The notes under the pieces are model-generated. The model made no database searches, was not told the DNA's origin, and worked only from the letters and a program-made list of their open reading frames with translations. A stretch of 61,871 nucleotides of DNA, from contig CAYOZL010000007.1 of assembly GCA_964408435.1 (NCBI GenBank), positions 1 through 61,871 of the forward strand, read 5' to 3'. This DNA comes from CAYOZL01 sp964408435. GTDB lineage: Bacteria > Bdellovibrionota_C > UBA2361 > SZUA-149 > CAYOZL01. Positions 61,801-61,871 of this stretch are shown here, piece by piece. Position numbers and translations under genes: made by a program. Every line of letters begins with the position of its first letter. Position 1 is the stretch's first letter.

Positions 61801-61871
61801 ATGGCCTTTTTATCAATTTCAAGTAGATGTCGCTACGGAATTTTAGCAACAGTTGAGTTAGCTAAAACCGA
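61801..61871 (+). CDS. Start of an Rrf2-family transcriptional regulator (partial)
   Basis: An ATG at 61801 opens a frame to the window edge encoding MAFLSISSRCRYGILATVEL then AKT. The pattern with RYG...TVELA is the first helix of Rrf2 winged-helix regulators such as IscR, NsrR and CymR. Only 23 residues are visible, so the cysteine ligands cannot be seen. Divergence from the sulfite reductase-SUMT operon suggests control of sulfur assimilation. Confidence 0.6.
   Translation, partial: MAFLSISSRCRYGILATVELAKT

Overview
The window is AT-rich chromosomal DNA (about two thirds A+T by eye) from a free-living, Gram-negative (diderm), lipopolysaccharide-making heterotroph. Outer-membrane biogenesis genes (bamA, skp/ompH, fabZ, lpxA, lpxI, lolA, lolC-type, lolD, pal, heptose adenylyltransferase) show the envelope type. 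Acetoacetyl-CoA synthetase, HMG-CoA lyase, an acyl-CoA dehydrogenase, both ETF subunits and citrate synthase indicate aerobic use of fatty and branched-chain carbon. LpxI instead of LpxH, a MoxR/DUF58/Bat operon and the gene mix fit a proteobacterial or delta-like lineage, but I cannot place it more closely. Nearly all genes are intact and densely packed, with many 1-17 base overlaps; no phage, IS or CRISPR array is visible.

Layout. 1-7.2 kb: an orphan gene flanked by an imperfect inverted repeat, the ketone-body pair (HMG-CoA lyase, acetoacetyl-CoA synthetase), a PhoX-like Tat protein, another orphan secreted protein, a tRNA-Leu(UAA) cluster in which two damaged copies carry a hairpin insert, and a TM2 protein. 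7.3-19 kb: J-domain/ankyrin protein, AmpD-like amidase, lysS, lolC-lolD-bamA, then skp-fabZ-lpxA-lpxI, a TerB/J-domain protein and an SDR protein. 19-28 kb: a minus-strand block, thioesterase, BatD/E, BatB/C, BatA, a small membrane protein, DUF58, MoxR and Pal. 28-36.7 kb: lolA, rimO, DUF2288, a COG0523 GTPase, a helix-hairpin-helix plus OmpA pair, recQ, dCMP deaminase, small lipoprotein, HtrA-like protease. 37-44 kb: rfaE2-mutL-miaA-accA-small basic protein-infA, acyl-CoA dehydrogenase, J-domain protein. 44.4-53.5 kb: etfB-etfA-DUF192, MmgE/PrpD, ABC-F, orphan genes, gltA, YajG-like lipoprotein. 53.5-61.9 kb: a divergent pair of related glycan-cluster proteins, a GT4 glycosyltransferase, RHH protein, dnaG, MscS-type membrane protein, sulfite reductase-SUMT operon and the start of a divergent Rrf2-family regulator.

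The most unusual content is non-coding. Four copies of a large hairpin element (about 8.9, 36.8, 43.7 and 53.5 kb) share a 3' tail with the core CCGCTGCGCTCGGC, while their outer stems differ by compensated base changes. In three copies the stop codon of the upstream gene lies inside the left arm, always as TAGTTGAC. A separate hairpin, also with a compensatory change, replaces the 3' half of the D-stem in two degenerate tRNA-Leu copies next to an intact one. Other points of note are a primase whose zinc ligands are mostly missing, BatB/C and BatD/E fusions, and J-domain proteins with altered HPD motifs.
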